From positions 62,001-126,000 of the forward strand of contig NZ_JAJSSH010000005.1 in NCBI RefSeq assembly GCF_021403115.1: a stretch of DNA of 64,000 bases. Direction: 5' to 3'. Below the pieces are notes generated by a model. That model had not been told where the DNA came from. It saw only the letters and a program-made list of their open reading frames with translations, and searched no databases. Positions 17,792 to 27,048 of the stretch are shown here, piece by piece. A program made the position numbers and the translations under genes. This DNA comes from Sphingobium sufflavum (GTDB taxonomy: Bacteria; Pseudomonadota; Alphaproteobacteria; Sphingomonadales; Sphingomonadaceae). Every line of letters starts with the position of its first letter. Position 1 is the first letter of the stretch.

Positions 17792-18427
17792 TCATGCGTC
17801 AGCGGGGGCTTCCGTCACGGGACGGCGATCGAAAACCTGATCGACCAGCCCGAAAGCCTTGGCTTCGTCAGCCTCCAGGAAGGTGTCGCGATCCATCGCC
17901 CGCTCCACCTCCTCCAGCGACTTGCCGGTGTATTTGACGTACAGATCGTTGAGGCGACGGCGAATCCGCAGGATTTCCTTGGCCTGAATCTCGATATCCG
18001 ACGCCATGCCCTGCGCGCCGCCCGATGGCTGGTGCACCATGATTCGCGCATTGGTCAGCGCGACGCGCATGCCCGGCTCACCGGCGGCGAGCAGGAAGCT
18101 GCCCATCGACGCGGCCTGACCGATGCAGACGGTGCCGACCTTGGGACGGATATATTGCATGGTATCGTGGATCGCCATGCCCGCCGTCACCACGCCGCCC
18201 GGCGAGTTGATGTACATCCAGATGTCCTTCTTCGGATTCTCCGACTCGAGGAACAGCAGCTGGGCGGTGATGACCGAGGCCATATGATCCTCGACCTGAC
18301 CGGTCACGAAGATGATGCGCTCGCGCAGCAACCGGGAATAGATATCGAAGCTGCGCTCGCCCCGATTCGACTGCTCGATCACGATGGGAACGAGAGCAGC
18401 CATGGGGTCGGTCATAATATCGTGCAT
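17792..18427 (-). CDS. clpP: ATP-dependent Clp protease, proteolytic subunit ClpP
   Basis: A 211-residue serine peptidase forming the barrel chamber served by ClpX. The catalytic Ser is in [16 protein letters not shown] (about S107), the His in [11 protein letters not shown] (about H132) and the Asp in the DRDTFL segment near residue 180. ATG 18427 is used; a second ATG at 18415 would give a slightly shorter propeptide. It is followed by clpX and preceded by a GT2 gene. A CTTGAA element lies about 57 bp upstream of the start. Confidence 0.97.
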   Translation of the reverse strand: MHDIMTDPMAALVPIVIEQSNRGERSFDIYSRLLRERIIFVTGQVEDHMASVITAQLLFLESENPKKDIWMYINSPGGVVTAGMAIHDTMQYIRPKVGTVCIGQAASMGSFLLAAGEPGMRVALTNARIMVHQPSGGAQGMASDIEIQAKEILRIRRRLNDLYVKYTGKSLEEVERAMDRDTFLEADEAKAFGLVDQVFDRRPVTEAPADA

Positions 18428-18460
18428 GATCGTCTTTCGATTGTTGCCCTTGCCGGGCTT

Positions 18461-18489
18461 ACATCGGAGTTCTTGACGATCCCTTCAAG
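18461..18489 (-). promoter_or_regulatory. Candidate heat-shock (sigma-32) promoter of clpP
   Basis: On the minus strand, CTTGAA (18484-18489) is followed after exactly 17 nt by CGATGT (18461-18466). CTTGAA with this spacing fits the alphaproteobacterial RpoH pattern, while the -10 is a poor match. clp genes are commonly RpoH-controlled. Inference only. Confidence 0.35.
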
Positions 18490-18557
18490 TGGTTTGGAAT
18501 TTTCCGACGCCGCACAGACGTTCGGGGCGTCAGATTGTTCCAAATCCGCCCCGGCGA

Positions 18558-19526
18558 TCACCGCCCGGCCGCCGATGCCGAGGGGGCGGGATGAGCCAGA
18601 TAGGCCAGCCGCCGCATTTCCAGCCGCCCGCGCGTCACCGTATCGAGGATCAGGCCCGACATCAGGCTGAGGGCGGACAGGATCACCAGCCCCACGGTCA
18701 GCACCGCCGTCGGGAAACGCGGGACGAGTCCGGTGTGCAGATAGGTCAGCACCAGCGGCGCAGCGAGCAGCAGCGCCACCGCCAGCAACAGCCCCGAAAT
18801 CGCGCCAAAGAACCATAGCGGCCGTTCCGTGCGATAGAGCTGCACCATCATGCTCAGGATGCGCCAGCCGTCGCGATAGGTGCTCAGCTTCGATTCGGAC
18901 CCTTCCGGCCGCGCGGCATAGGCCGTCATCCGCTCGCCCACCGGCATCCGCAGTTCCAGCGCGTGGACGCTCATCTCCGTCTCGATCTCGAAACCGGCGG
19001 ACAGGACAGGAAAACTCTTCACGAACCGGCGCGAAAAGACGCGATAGCCGGACAATATGTCGGTGAAACTGCGGCCGAACAGGCGGCGCAGCAGGCCGGT
19101 CAACATGCGGTTGCCCAGCACATGACCCCGGCGATAGGCGGCATCGACCTCGGACCGGCGCGCGCCGACCACCATGTCGAGGTCGCCCTCCAGCATCTCC
19201 GCGATCATCGCGGGCGCGGCGGCGGCCTCATAGGTCGCGTCGCCATCGGCCATGACATAGATGTCGGCCTCCACGTCCGCGAACATGCGGCGCACGACGT
19301 GGCCCTTGCCCTGCTGGCGGACGGACCGCACGACCGCGCCAGCGGCCTTCGCCACCGCGCAGCTATCGTCGGAGCTGTTGTTGTCGAAAACATAAATGGT
19401 GGCGTCCGGCAGGGCGGCGGCGAAACCCGCCACCGTCTGCCCGATCGCCACCGATTCATTATAGCAGGGGAGCAGGACGGCGATGCGCGGTCCCGCGCCT
19501 GCCGTCCCGGAAATGGTTCCTGACAT
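18558..19526 (-). CDS. Glycosyltransferase family 2 (dolichyl-phosphate-mannose-synthase-like)
   Basis: A 322-residue GT-A enzyme: IAVLLPCYNESVAIGQTV (nucleotide-sugar site), VFDNNSSDDS, and VMADGDATYE, the DxD-type metal site. RSFTDILSGYRVFSRRFVKS is the DPM1-like acceptor motif. Two hydrophobic helices follow at about residues 240-262 and 277-297, anchoring it in the membrane. It probably moves a sugar from a nucleotide donor to a polyprenyl phosphate. It sits 23 bp after tig and 130 bp before clpP, an unusual insertion in that protein-quality-control block. Confidence 0.88.
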   Translation of the reverse strand: MSGTISGTAGAGPRIAVLLPCYNESVAIGQTVAGFAAALPDATIYVFDNNSSDDSCAVAKAAGAVVRSVRQQGKGHVVRRMFADVEADIYVMADGDATYEAAAAPAMIAEMLEGDLDMVVGARRSEVDAAYRRGHVLGNRMLTGLLRRLFGRSFTDILSGYRVFSRRFVKSFPVLSAGFEIETEMSVHALELRMPVGERMTAYAARPEGSESKLSTYRDGWRILSMMVQLYRTERPLWFFGAISGLLLAVALLLAAPLVLTYLHTGLVPRFPTAVLTVGLVILSALSLMSGLILDTVTRGRLEMRRLAYLAHPAPSASAAGR

Positions 19527-19549
19527 TATCCGCTACTATGATGCGCGGA

Positions 19550-21139
19550 TTATTCGGCGTCCGCCTTCTTCTTGGCGGGGGCCTTCTTGGGCTTGGGAGC
19601 CGCTTCGGCAGCGCCTTCCTCAGCCGGAGCGGCGGCAGCCTTCTTGGCCGGAGCCTTCTTGGGCTTGGCCGCAGCGTCGTCGGCCTTGGCTTCGCCCTCG
19701 GCTACAGGCTCCGCGTCCGCCTTCTTGGCCTTGGCCTTCGCCTTGGGCTTTTCGGCGGCATGGTCGTGGTGGTCATGGCCGCAGTTGGGGCCATGGACAT
19801 GACCGCCCTCTTCGCCCTCGATCTCCGACTCCAGTTCCTCGCGGCTCACGGCGCGATCGGTGATCGCGGCCTTGCCGAACAGGAAGTCGACGACCTTGTC
19901 CTCATACAGCGGCGCGCGCAGCTGGGCAGCGGCCATCGGCTCGTTGCGGACATATTCCACGAACTGCTGACGCTGGTTGGGCTGGTACCGCTGGGCTTCC
20001 TGCGCGATCAGGCGGTTCATTTCCTGCTCGCTGACTTCCACGCCATTGGCCTGGCCGATTTCCGACAACAGCAGGCCGAGGCGGACCCGGCGCACGGCGA
20101 TGCCGCGATAGTCTTCCTTCTCCGCTTCCATCTCGGCGAGGGCGGCGGCGGGATCTTCCTCATGACCGGCTTCATGCTGAAGCTGCGACCAGATCTGCTC
20201 GAACTCCGCCTCGACCATCGTCGGCGGCACGTCGAAGCTGTGCGCGTCGGCCAGCTGGTCGAGCAGCTTGCGCTTCATATGGGTGCGCGTCAGGCCGTTA
20301 TGCTCCTGCTCGATCTGGGCCTTAAGCAGCTCCTTGAGCTTCTCCAGGCTCTCCAGGCCGAGCGACTTGGCAAACTCATCGTCCGGCGCGCCAGCCGCCT
20401 TCACCTTCACCGCCTTGATGACGAGGTCGAAGGTCGCGGGCTTGCCGGCGAGGTTGGCCGCGCCATAATCTTCGGGGAAGGTGACGGCGATCTGCTTCTC
20501 GTCACCGACCTTCACGCCGACCAGCTGGTCCTCGAAGCCGGGGATCAGGCTGCCCGAACCGATCACGACGGGCATGTCCTGGCCGGTGCCGCCGTCGAAG
20601 GCGACGCCATCGGCGGTCTTGCCGACGAAATCGGTGATGACCTGGTCGCCCTCGGCCGCGGCATGGCCCTCGGCGCTGTCCTCGAAACGGGGATTGCCGC
20701 TGGCAATGCGCTCGACAGCCTCATCGACCTGCGAATCGGTGACTTCGACGGTCAGGCGTTCCAGCGTGATGCCGTCGGTCGAGGGGGCCTCGATCACGGG
20801 CAGCACTTCCAGCGCGACCTTCAGCTCGACATCCTTGCCCAGCGCGATCTCACCCACCGGCTCGACCGAAGGCTGCATCGCGGGGCGCAGCTTGTTGTCC
20901 ACAATCACCTGCTGAACGCCGGCCTGGATCGCCTTGTCCAGCGCCTCGCGCTGGAGCGATTCGCCGTGCATCTTGCGCACCAGATTGGCGGGCACCTTGC
21001 CGGGGCGGAAACCGGGCATCTTCATCTGGGGAGCCAGCGCCTTGACTTCGGCCTCGACGCGGGCGTCGATGTCCTGGGCGGTGACGGTCAGGGTATAGGC
21101 GCGCTTGAGGCCTTCGTTCAACGTCTCGACAATCTGCAT
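19550..21139 (-). CDS. tig: Trigger factor, with long basic and His-rich tail
   Basis: A 529-residue ribosome-associated chaperone. The ribosome-binding GFRPGKVP signature is near residue 40, the FKBP-type peptidyl-prolyl domain follows (GDQVITDFVGKTADGVAF to about residue 245), then the helical chaperone arms. ATG 21139 is chosen because MQIVETLNEGLKR is the family start; a longer frame runs through tRNA-Leu. The core ends near residue 440, about the normal length; the extra tail has HVHGPNCGHDHHDHA and then Ala/Lys/Pro repeats (KPKKAPAKKAAAA). The tail could bind metal or nucleic acid, which is inference. Confidence 0.95.
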   Translation of the reverse strand: MQIVETLNEGLKRAYTLTVTAQDIDARVEAEVKALAPQMKMPGFRPGKVPANLVRKMHGESLQREALDKAIQAGVQQVIVDNKLRPAMQPSVEPVGEIALGKDVELKVALEVLPVIEAPSTDGITLERLTVEVTDSQVDEAVERIASGNPRFEDSAEGHAAAEGDQVITDFVGKTADGVAFDGGTGQDMPVVIGSGSLIPGFEDQLVGVKVGDEKQIAVTFPEDYGAANLAGKPATFDLVIKAVKVKAAGAPDDEFAKSLGLESLEKLKELLKAQIEQEHNGLTRTHMKRKLLDQLADAHSFDVPPTMVEAEFEQIWSQLQHEAGHEEDPAAALAEMEAEKEDYRGIAVRRVRLGLLLSEIGQANGVEVSEQEMNRLIAQEAQRYQPNQRQQFVEYVRNEPMAAAQLRAPLYEDKVVDFLFGKAAITDRAVSREELESEIEGEEGGHVHGPNCGHDHHDHAAEKPKAKAKAKKADAEPVAEGEAKADDAAAKPKKAPAKKAAAAPAEEGAAEAAPKPKKAPAKKKADAE

Positions 21140-21203
21140 CTTTTTCGTTCCGAACTTCCAGAAAGGCTGAATTGCGTTGGCGCTGCACGAGGGCAGGCGA
21201 CAC

Positions 21204-21288
21204 TGGTGCGGGCGAAGGGACTCGAACCCCCACATCTTGCGATACCAGAACCTAAATCTGGCGCGTCTACCAGTTTCGCCACGCCCGC
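21204..21288 (-). tRNA. tRNA-Leu (anticodon UAG)
   Basis: The minus-strand 85-nt sequence starts GCGGGCGTGGCGAAAC and ends with encoded CCA. The anticodon arm is CCAGA-TTTAGGT-TCTGG, anticodon TAG, and a class II variable arm is present. The T arm is GTGGGGGTTCGAGTCCC-like. Unlike the UAA isoacceptor at 13.6 kb it has no intron. Confidence 0.95.
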
Positions 21289-21533
21289 ATCGGTCGCCGG
21301 TCGGCGCGTCCTATAGCAAGGCGAAACAAAGGGCAATCCCGGTGATGCGTAGCAGCCCGCCACAATATGGGAAGCATATCATGACCGCCTGATGACAGCC
21401 ATGGGACGGGTCAGCGCCGACGACATCGCTTCCCCCGCCATCATGCAGGCTGTCTCACCCCCACCCCGCACCACCGGAGCGAAGGAACCTTTACCGCCCG
21501 CACCCGATTGAGAGCAGGGACAAGGAGACAGAT

Positions 21534-21719
21534 ATGGCCAGCCAGCCCGAAATCCCGCCGCCCGACACCATTCAACCCCAATCCCCCCCGGAAACCCCGC
21601 CGATCGAGACGCCGGACGAGGCCCCCTATCGAGATCCGCCGGAGATCACGCCGGAGACGCCCAATGTGGACAATCCGGGGCGCGGACCGGACGAACTGCC
21701 GCCACCCCTGCCCGACTGA
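21534..21719 (+). CDS. Small proline-rich hypothetical protein (61 aa)
   Basis: ATG 21534 follows ACAAGGAGACAG, a good ribosome binding site. The peptide is about one third proline with many acidic residues: PPPDTIQPQSPPETPP, TPDEAPYRDPPEITP, then GRGPDELPPPLPD. No Cys, no hydrophobic segment. I believe similar small proteins occur across sphingomonads, but no function is known to me. The low-complexity, disordered composition is real evidence for translation only together with the Shine-Dalgarno. Confidence 0.65.
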   Translation: MASQPEIPPPDTIQPQSPPETPPIETPDEAPYRDPPEITPETPNVDNPGRGPDELPPPLPD

Positions 21720-21725
21720 TGTGAC

Positions 21726-21833
21726 CTGAAGCGTTTTCGAAGCAGAGGCAGGTGAAATCATCGGCCGCCTCGGAAAACGCGGAAAATCAAAAGATTAGAG
21801 CGCGGAGGCGATGCAATCGGGTCGGAACCTGCC
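21726..21833. repeat. Dispersed palindromic intergenic repeat, copy 1
   Basis: GCGTTTTCGAAGC at 21731 faces CTCGGAAAACGC near 21770, followed by AAAATCAAAA, TTAGAGCG and GATGCAATCGGGTCGG. The same order of blocks recurs at 43284 and, more decayed, at 40463. Confidence 0.6.
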
Positions 21834-22430
21834 CTAAAAGCGCGCGGATTCCATGATCGCCTCGGCCTGTGGCAGGCCGGTGGGGAAATAATGCAGTTCC
21901 GGGCCGTAGAAATTGCCCACGAACAATTGCTTGCCGACTACTGCCAGCCGGGCGACGCCGCGCCGCTTCAGTTCGTCGTTCGGCAGGCTGTAGCGATAGC
22001 GCACGACGACGCCTGCATGTCCGCCAAAACTGGCCGGTTCGCTGCTCTCCACGGCAAAATCGGTCAGGTTGTTCTGCACCCGAAAACTGCGTTCGAAAAA
22101 GTCGGTCAGGTCGGGAAGCAGCATGGTGCTGTCGAAACGCGGCATGGGATTCTGCTTCGCGCTCCGCTCCCGATACAGGGGCAGGCCGCTCGGAACCGCC
22201 GCGAAAAACTCCAGCCCGTTGAGACCAAAGCCGTCCTGCGTCCAGGCGACCCCCTGCTTGCCCGGTCGCGCGCCCGCCTGATTCCAGTCTGCCGTGGGCG
22301 TCACCACCATCGTGCCAACCTGCACGGGCTGCTTGGCCGCCAGCAACTTCCACCCCGCCGGCGCCGGTGTCGCCATCGCGAGAGAGAAAAGTCCCAGCAG
22401 GGCCGTGTAAAGTCCAGCACGCACCATCAA
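21834..22430 (-). CDS. Exported hypothetical protein
   Basis: A 198-residue protein with a signal peptide (MMVRAGLYTALLGLFSLAMA, cleavage near APAG). The mature part has no recognised domain; FGGHAGVVVRYRYSLPND and LFVGNFYGPELHYFPTG look like a small beta-rich fold, reminiscent of periplasmic DUF families. It overlaps the M48 peptidase gene upstream by 4 bp and is last in a three-gene exported operon. Confidence 0.75.
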   Translation of the reverse strand: MMVRAGLYTALLGLFSLAMATPAPAGWKLLAAKQPVQVGTMVVTPTADWNQAGARPGKQGVAWTQDGFGLNGLEFFAAVPSGLPLYRERSAKQNPMPRFDSTMLLPDLTDFFERSFRVQNNLTDFAVESSEPASFGGHAGVVVRYRYSLPNDELKRRGVARLAVVGKQLFVGNFYGPELHYFPTGLPQAEAIMESARF

Positions 22431-23626
22431 TTCTCCACCAAAAGCCGGATCGCGGCGGCATCGCCTGCATTCGGGCTGCGTTTCAGATATTCGGCAAGGG
22501 ACGCCTGCCCGTCTGTCCTGTCACCTAGTCGCATCGCGCACAGGCCCAGCCCCCGCCAGGTTTCCGGCGGCGCCAGCGGCTGGACCACAGCCTGCTGGAA
22601 GAATCCGCGCGCGGTCGCCAGGTCGCGGGGATTGCCCCGCAAACGGTACAGTTCCCCGCGCAGGAAATAGAGTTGCGCGTCCCAGCCCAGCGCATCCCCG
22701 CGCGACCGGATCACATAGTCGGCGCCCGCAAAGTCATTGCCCTTGATGAGGGGATCGAAAAGATCGCGCAGGTACGGCGCGGTCGCCTCCTTATAGGGGT
22801 CGCGGCGATCCTCCCCGACATCGCCCGCTTCGCCCTCCTGCTTTGCGAAGAAGGCGAACCGCTGCATTTCCGGCGGATGACTGTCGAGAAGGCCGGGCGT
22901 CAGATGCTTGATCTTGCGCAGGCCCCGCTCCTTGCGCAGGGCATCCTGTTCATCCACCAGCCGTTTCCAGATGCCGGATGCCCGCAGGCGATAGGGCGAT
23001 GCCCGCACCAACTGGGCCGACAGCGCATCCGCCTCGCTCTCCTGATCCCGGCCATAGCTGACGAAGCCGATGATCAGGCTGTTGCCTGTACTGGCGAAGC
23101 TGGTCCTCGAAACCGCTCCGGCAAGGCTGATCCACGCGAGCGCATCCGCCGTGCTCCGTCCCTTGCGAAACCGGCCTAAGGAATGCCGCCGCTCGAAATG
23201 GGCGAATTCATGCCCCAGCACCGCCGCCAGTTCCGCCTCGGAATGGACCCGCGCCAGCAGACCTGTATGCACGACCATCAGGCCGTTGGGCGCCATACTT
23301 GCGTTGAAGCTCTCGTCCCTGACGATATAGGTGCGCATCGCCCCGCATCGGTCGGCACCCACGGTCCGGCACAATATGCCATGGACATAGGCGGTCAGCG
23401 TCTCGTCGCGCAATATGGCGGGCGAATCCCGAAACCGCCGTTCATATTCGTCAAGCTGCATCCACAGGCCACGCTCATCCACGCCCTGCGGCTCATAGGC
23501 CCCGGCATAGGGCGGCCGTGTAAACTCCCCCGCCCCCGCAACAGCCCCCGCGCCAGAGGACATCATCGCCGCCAGACCAAGGCCGAACACCGACAGGGAC
23601 GCCATCCAGCGATGGCCCCGCGTCAT
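22427..23626 (-). CDS. M48-family zinc metallopeptidase with TPR-like tail
   Basis: A 399-residue protein with an N-terminal hydrophobic leader. The catalytic motif is GHEFAHFERRH (H139-E-x2-H143), the third zinc ligand is the Glu in DQESEADALS. After about residue 290 the sequence becomes helical with TPR-like repeats (LYFLRGELYRLRGNPRD, ETWRGLGLCAMRLGD). This layout matches periplasmic M48 proteases of the BepA type, which survey outer-membrane protein assembly. It overlaps both flanking genes by 4 bp. Substrate not known. Confidence 0.9.
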   Translation of the reverse strand: MTRGHRWMASLSVFGLGLAAMMSSGAGAVAGAGEFTRPPYAGAYEPQGVDERGLWMQLDEYERRFRDSPAILRDETLTAYVHGILCRTVGADRCGAMRTYIVRDESFNASMAPNGLMVVHTGLLARVHSEAELAAVLGHEFAHFERRHSLGRFRKGRSTADALAWISLAGAVSRTSFASTGNSLIIGFVSYGRDQESEADALSAQLVRASPYRLRASGIWKRLVDEQDALRKERGLRKIKHLTPGLLDSHPPEMQRFAFFAKQEGEAGDVGEDRRDPYKEATAPYLRDLFDPLIKGNDFAGADYVIRSRGDALGWDAQLYFLRGELYRLRGNPRDLATARGFFQQAVVQPLAPPETWRGLGLCAMRLGDRTDGQASLAEYLKRSPNAGDAAAIRLLVEN

Positions 23627-24369
23627 GGCGCGGCCGCCACCTGCACGCCCGGCTTCAGGCCGGGAAAATCCTCCAGCAACTGCCCGACACGCTTCTGCAT
23701 GCCCAGCGCATCACGAACATCACCGCCCATCTGGCCATCGGCGTTCAGCCAGACCAGATCGCCCGTCTCCAGATCGACCAGCCCGGCATAGCCCAGATGC
23801 ACGCCGGACTGCACACCCACGCCGACCAGCCCCGCCGCCAGAAACTGGAACATCTTGCGGCCCAGCGAGCCATATTGGTCCTCGGTCGTGATGAACAGGC
23901 CATAGCGGGCGCCGGTCAGTTCGGCGATCTGCTTGGTCTCCTTGCCCAGCGTCCATTCGAACGGCTTGTTCTTGCGGGTGGGCAGGCGGTTGCCGGGGAA
24001 AAACTGATAGACCATGACCGAATTGGCGACCGCGCTGAACAACGCCCGATGCGCCGCCACCGAATCCGCCGCCGCACCGACCAGATCGGGTTCCTCGACA
24101 ATCTCGTTCGCAAAGTCGCTCTGCCGACGCCGCAACTCGGTCACGAACAGGTCGCGCGCCTTGGCCGTCCAGTCGGCATTGGATTCAGGCGTGCCGCCGG
24201 TCCCCTGCTCACCAACCTGGATGGTCGGGCGAAAGAGCAGGATTTTCTGCCCCTTCAATGCTTCCGCCGAAAAATTCGGCCGGACGGCGCCCCGCTCCTG
24301 CGCGAACGCCATCGGACCGGTCAGGCCCGTCCAGGCGAGCAGGATTGCGATTGTGAGATTGCGTTTCAT
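23623..24369 (-). CDS. Exported hypothetical protein, first gene of M48 operon
   Basis: A 248-residue protein with a signal peptide (MKRNLTIAILLAWTGLTGPM, cleavage after AFA). ATG 24369 follows a G-rich site; the longer frame to 24429 is less likely. The mature part begins with KILLFRPTIQVGEQGTGG, then NADWTAKARDLFVTELRRR, RYGLFITTEDQYGS and YAGLVDLETGDLVWLNAD. The pattern of a strand-rich domain with a central GARYGLF segment resembles curli-assembly/GNA1162-type periplasmic folds, without a confident match. It is coupled to the M48 peptidase and a second exported protein. Confidence 0.75.
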   Translation of the reverse strand: MKRNLTIAILLAWTGLTGPMAFAQERGAVRPNFSAEALKGQKILLFRPTIQVGEQGTGGTPESNADWTAKARDLFVTELRRRQSDFANEIVEEPDLVGAAADSVAAHRALFSAVANSVMVYQFFPGNRLPTRKNKPFEWTLGKETKQIAELTGARYGLFITTEDQYGSLGRKMFQFLAAGLVGVGVQSGVHLGYAGLVDLETGDLVWLNADGQMGGDVRDALGMQKRVGQLLEDFPGLKPGVQVAAAP

Positions 24370-24460
24370 GATTCCCCCCTGGGAGGAGAAACCAAAACGC
24401 CAAAGCCTTCGCAAGCCTAGCCTTTTCAATTCACATCCGAAACGGATAAATCCCGTCGGA

Positions 24461-25963
24461 TCAACCCAGCGCCTTCTTCAGCAATTCATTGACCACGCCC
24501 GGATTGGCCTTGCCCTGCATCGCCTTCATCGTCTGGCCCACGAAGAAGCCGAACAGGGCTTCCTTGCCGCCGCGATACTGCTCGACCTTGTCCGCATTGT
24601 CGGACAGGATTTTCGCGATGACGGCGTCGATCGCGCCGGTGTCGCTGGTCTGCTTCAGGCCTTTTTCCTCGACGATCTTGGCCGCCGGCTCGCCGGTTTC
24701 CAGCATGATCTCGAATACCTGCTTCGAAATGGTGCCGGAAATCGTGCCGTCCGCGACCAGCGCCAGCAGTTCCGCGCCCTGCTGCGGCGAGACGGGGCTG
24801 TCGGCCAGTTCGCGGCCCAGCCGGTTCAGCGCGCCATACAGCTCCGACATCAGCCAGTTGGCCGACGCCTTGGCCACCGCCGCCTCGTCCTTCTTCTGGA
24901 TGGCCGCGCCCGCGGTCAGCAGCGCCTCGAACCAGCGCGCCGTGTCCGCCTCCGCCGTCAGCACCGCCGCATTATAGGCGGACAGGCCCAGCACCTGCTC
25001 ATAACGGGCGCGCTTGGCGTCCGGCAGTTCGGGCAGGCTGGCGCGACATTCCTCGACAAAGGCGTCGTCCAGTTCCAGCGGCAACAGGTCGGGGTCGGGG
25101 AAATAGCGATAGTCGTGCGCGTCCTCCTTGGACCGCATCGACCGCGTCTCGTTCCGGTCCGGGTCGTACAGGCGGGTTTCCTGCACGATCGTGCCGCCCG
25201 CCTCGATCACGTCGACCTGACGATTGGCCTCATGCTCCACCACGGCCATGACGAAGCGGACGGAGTTGACGTTCTTCGTCTCCGTGCGCGTGCCAAATTC
25301 CTCGCCGGGGCGACGGACGGAGACGTTCACGTCCGCCCGCATCGACCCCTGGTCCATATTGCCGTCGCACGACCCGACATAGCGCAGGATCGTCCGCAGC
25401 TTCGCCAGATAGGCGCCAGCCTCCGCCGGGGACCGCATGTCGGGCCGCGACACGATCTCCATCAGCGCCACGCCCGACCGGTTGAGGTCGACATAGGAGC
25501 TGGTCGGATGCTGGTCGTGCATCAGCTTGCCGGCATCCTGCTCGACATGGATACGCTCGACGCCGATGCGCTTGACGGCGCTGTCCGGCTTCTTGTCGTC
25601 CAGCGTGATCTCGATCTCGCCCTCACCCACCAGCGGGTGGTAGAGCTGGCTGATCTGGTAGCCCTGCGGCAGGTCGGCGTAGAAATAATTCTTGCGGTCG
25701 AAGCGCGACCATTTGTTGATCTGCGCGCCGATGGCGATGCCTGTGCGCACGGCCTGACGGATGCACTCGCGGTTGGGCACGGGCAACATGCCGGGCATGG
25801 CGGCGTCGACCAGGCTGACCTGGCTGTTGGGTTCCGCGCCAAAGGCGGTGGCCGCGCCGGAGAAGAGCTTCGACTGGCTCGTCACCTGGGCATGGACCTC
25901 CAGGCCGATCACGACCTCCCACTCACCGGTTGCGCCCTGGATGCGATAGCTTGATTCGGTCAC
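24461..25963 (-). CDS. gatB: Aspartyl/glutamyl-tRNA amidotransferase subunit B
   Basis: A 500-residue protein of the GatCAB complex that amidates Glu-tRNA-Gln and/or Asp-tRNA-Asn. GTG 25963 has GGAA 7 nt upstream and gives the family start [54 protein letters not shown] and the C-terminal GatB/YqeY domain ([10 protein letters not shown]) are all present. It is separated from gatC-gatA by two glycan-related genes, an unusual layout. Confidence 0.96.
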   Translation of the reverse strand: MTESSYRIQGATGEWEVVIGLEVHAQVTSQSKLFSGAATAFGAEPNSQVSLVDAAMPGMLPVPNRECIRQAVRTGIAIGAQINKWSRFDRKNYFYADLPQGYQISQLYHPLVGEGEIEITLDDKKPDSAVKRIGVERIHVEQDAGKLMHDQHPTSSYVDLNRSGVALMEIVSRPDMRSPAEAGAYLAKLRTILRYVGSCDGNMDQGSMRADVNVSVRRPGEEFGTRTETKNVNSVRFVMAVVEHEANRQVDVIEAGGTIVQETRLYDPDRNETRSMRSKEDAHDYRYFPDPDLLPLELDDAFVEECRASLPELPDAKRARYEQVLGLSAYNAAVLTAEADTARWFEALLTAGAAIQKKDEAAVAKASANWLMSELYGALNRLGRELADSPVSPQQGAELLALVADGTISGTISKQVFEIMLETGEPAAKIVEEKGLKQTSDTGAIDAVIAKILSDNADKVEQYRGGKEALFGFFVGQTMKAMQGKANPGVVNELLKKALG

Positions 25964-26168
25964 GTCAATTCCATGCGATTGAAGTTGTCGGCATTTCTGC
26001 ATCCCCTAGGGCCATATGACCCCGGCCCGCAACAGACATGTCGCCTGTCCCGTTCATGGACCATGGGGCCGCGCCGCCCTCCTCCACCCATCGTCACCCG
26101 ATTGTCATGCGCCCGACAGGCGTATAGGACGGGGATGAGCCAAAGTATCCGCCACCATTTGGGGAAGC

Positions 26169-27041
26169 ATGCAGGGAATTGCCGCGCGCACTGGGCGAAG
26201 CCTGATCGTCTTTACCTGGGATGGTGGATCGCTGGACCATATCGGTCTGGACGCGGACCCCCGTTTCGACATTCTGCTGTTCGACTTCACCGGCCGCGCG
26301 ACACCGCCGGACCGCGACTGGCCGTTCCTGTCCCACCGGACGGAGTGCAAGGGCGACGTGCTGCGCGTCGTCAGCCGCTACCTGCGCCAACAGGGGGGCA
26401 GCCCGGAATATGTCGCCCTGTTCGACCATGACATCCGCACCAGCATCGGCGGGATCAACCGGCTGCTGGACATAGCGCGGCGGGAGAAGCTGGACAGCTT
26501 TGCCCCCGCGCTCAGCCCGGACAGCTATTTCTCCTATCCCCGCTTCCTCGCCTGCCCGCAGAGCAGCGTGCGCAAGACCCGGTGGGTGGAGGTGATGATG
26601 CCCTTCTACCGCACCGAACTGTTCCTGGCGGCGGGGGATTTCTACGAACGGTCGATCACCGCCTATGGCATCGACAGCTTCGTGATGCCGATGTTCCAGA
26701 AGATATTGGGCATGGACAATGTGGCGATCATCGACCTCGTCACCGTCACCCATATGCATCCGGTGTCGAGTGGATCGCGCTGCTGCTCCAACGGCCTGAC
26801 CCCCTATCGCGAGCGGATATTGGCGCGGCGGCAATGCCTGTCCTGGCTGAAGGCGAACCGGCCCGACCTGATCGGGACGGCGTGGTTCTACGCCACCTTT
26901 GCGCCGCTGGATGGCCCGGCGCGATTCTGGCTGCTGCGACTCGGCTGGCCCTGGCATCAGGCGTGGCGACTCCTGCGGTCGCTGCCCTCCCCGCAACGGC
27001 GGACCCGCGCCCATGCGCTGCCGCCGGTAACCCCCTCCTGA
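26169..27041 (+). CDS. DUF707-like/glycosyltransferase-like hypothetical protein
   Basis: A 290-residue cytoplasmic protein. LFDHDIRTSIGGINRLLDIA is a DxD-like motif in an alpha/beta fold, and FDILLFDFTGR, SAYSYPRFLACPQ-like and HMHPVSSGSRCCS segments resemble the DUF707 group of putative nucleotide-sugar enzymes. No membrane helix. It lies between the gat genes, convergent to a GT4, suggesting a joint role in glycan synthesis. Family call is tentative. Confidence 0.55.
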   Translation: MQGIAARTGRSLIVFTWDGGSLDHIGLDADPRFDILLFDFTGRATPPDRDWPFLSHRTECKGDVLRVVSRYLRQQGGSPEYVALFDHDIRTSIGGINRLLDIARREKLDSFAPALSPDSYFSYPRFLACPQSSVRKTRWVEVMMPFYRTELFLAAGDFYERSITAYGIDSFVMPMFQKILGMDNVAIIDLVTVTHMHPVSSGSRCCSNGLTPYRERILARRQCLSWLKANRPDLIGTAWFYATFAPLDGPARFWLLRLGWPWHQAWRLLRSLPSPQRRTRAHALPPVTPS

Positions 27042-27048
27042 CCTGACC

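Noticed and set aside
24014-25954. 646-codon open frame opposite gatB
   Set aside because: Mirror of gatB codons, with no ribosome binding site or homology.
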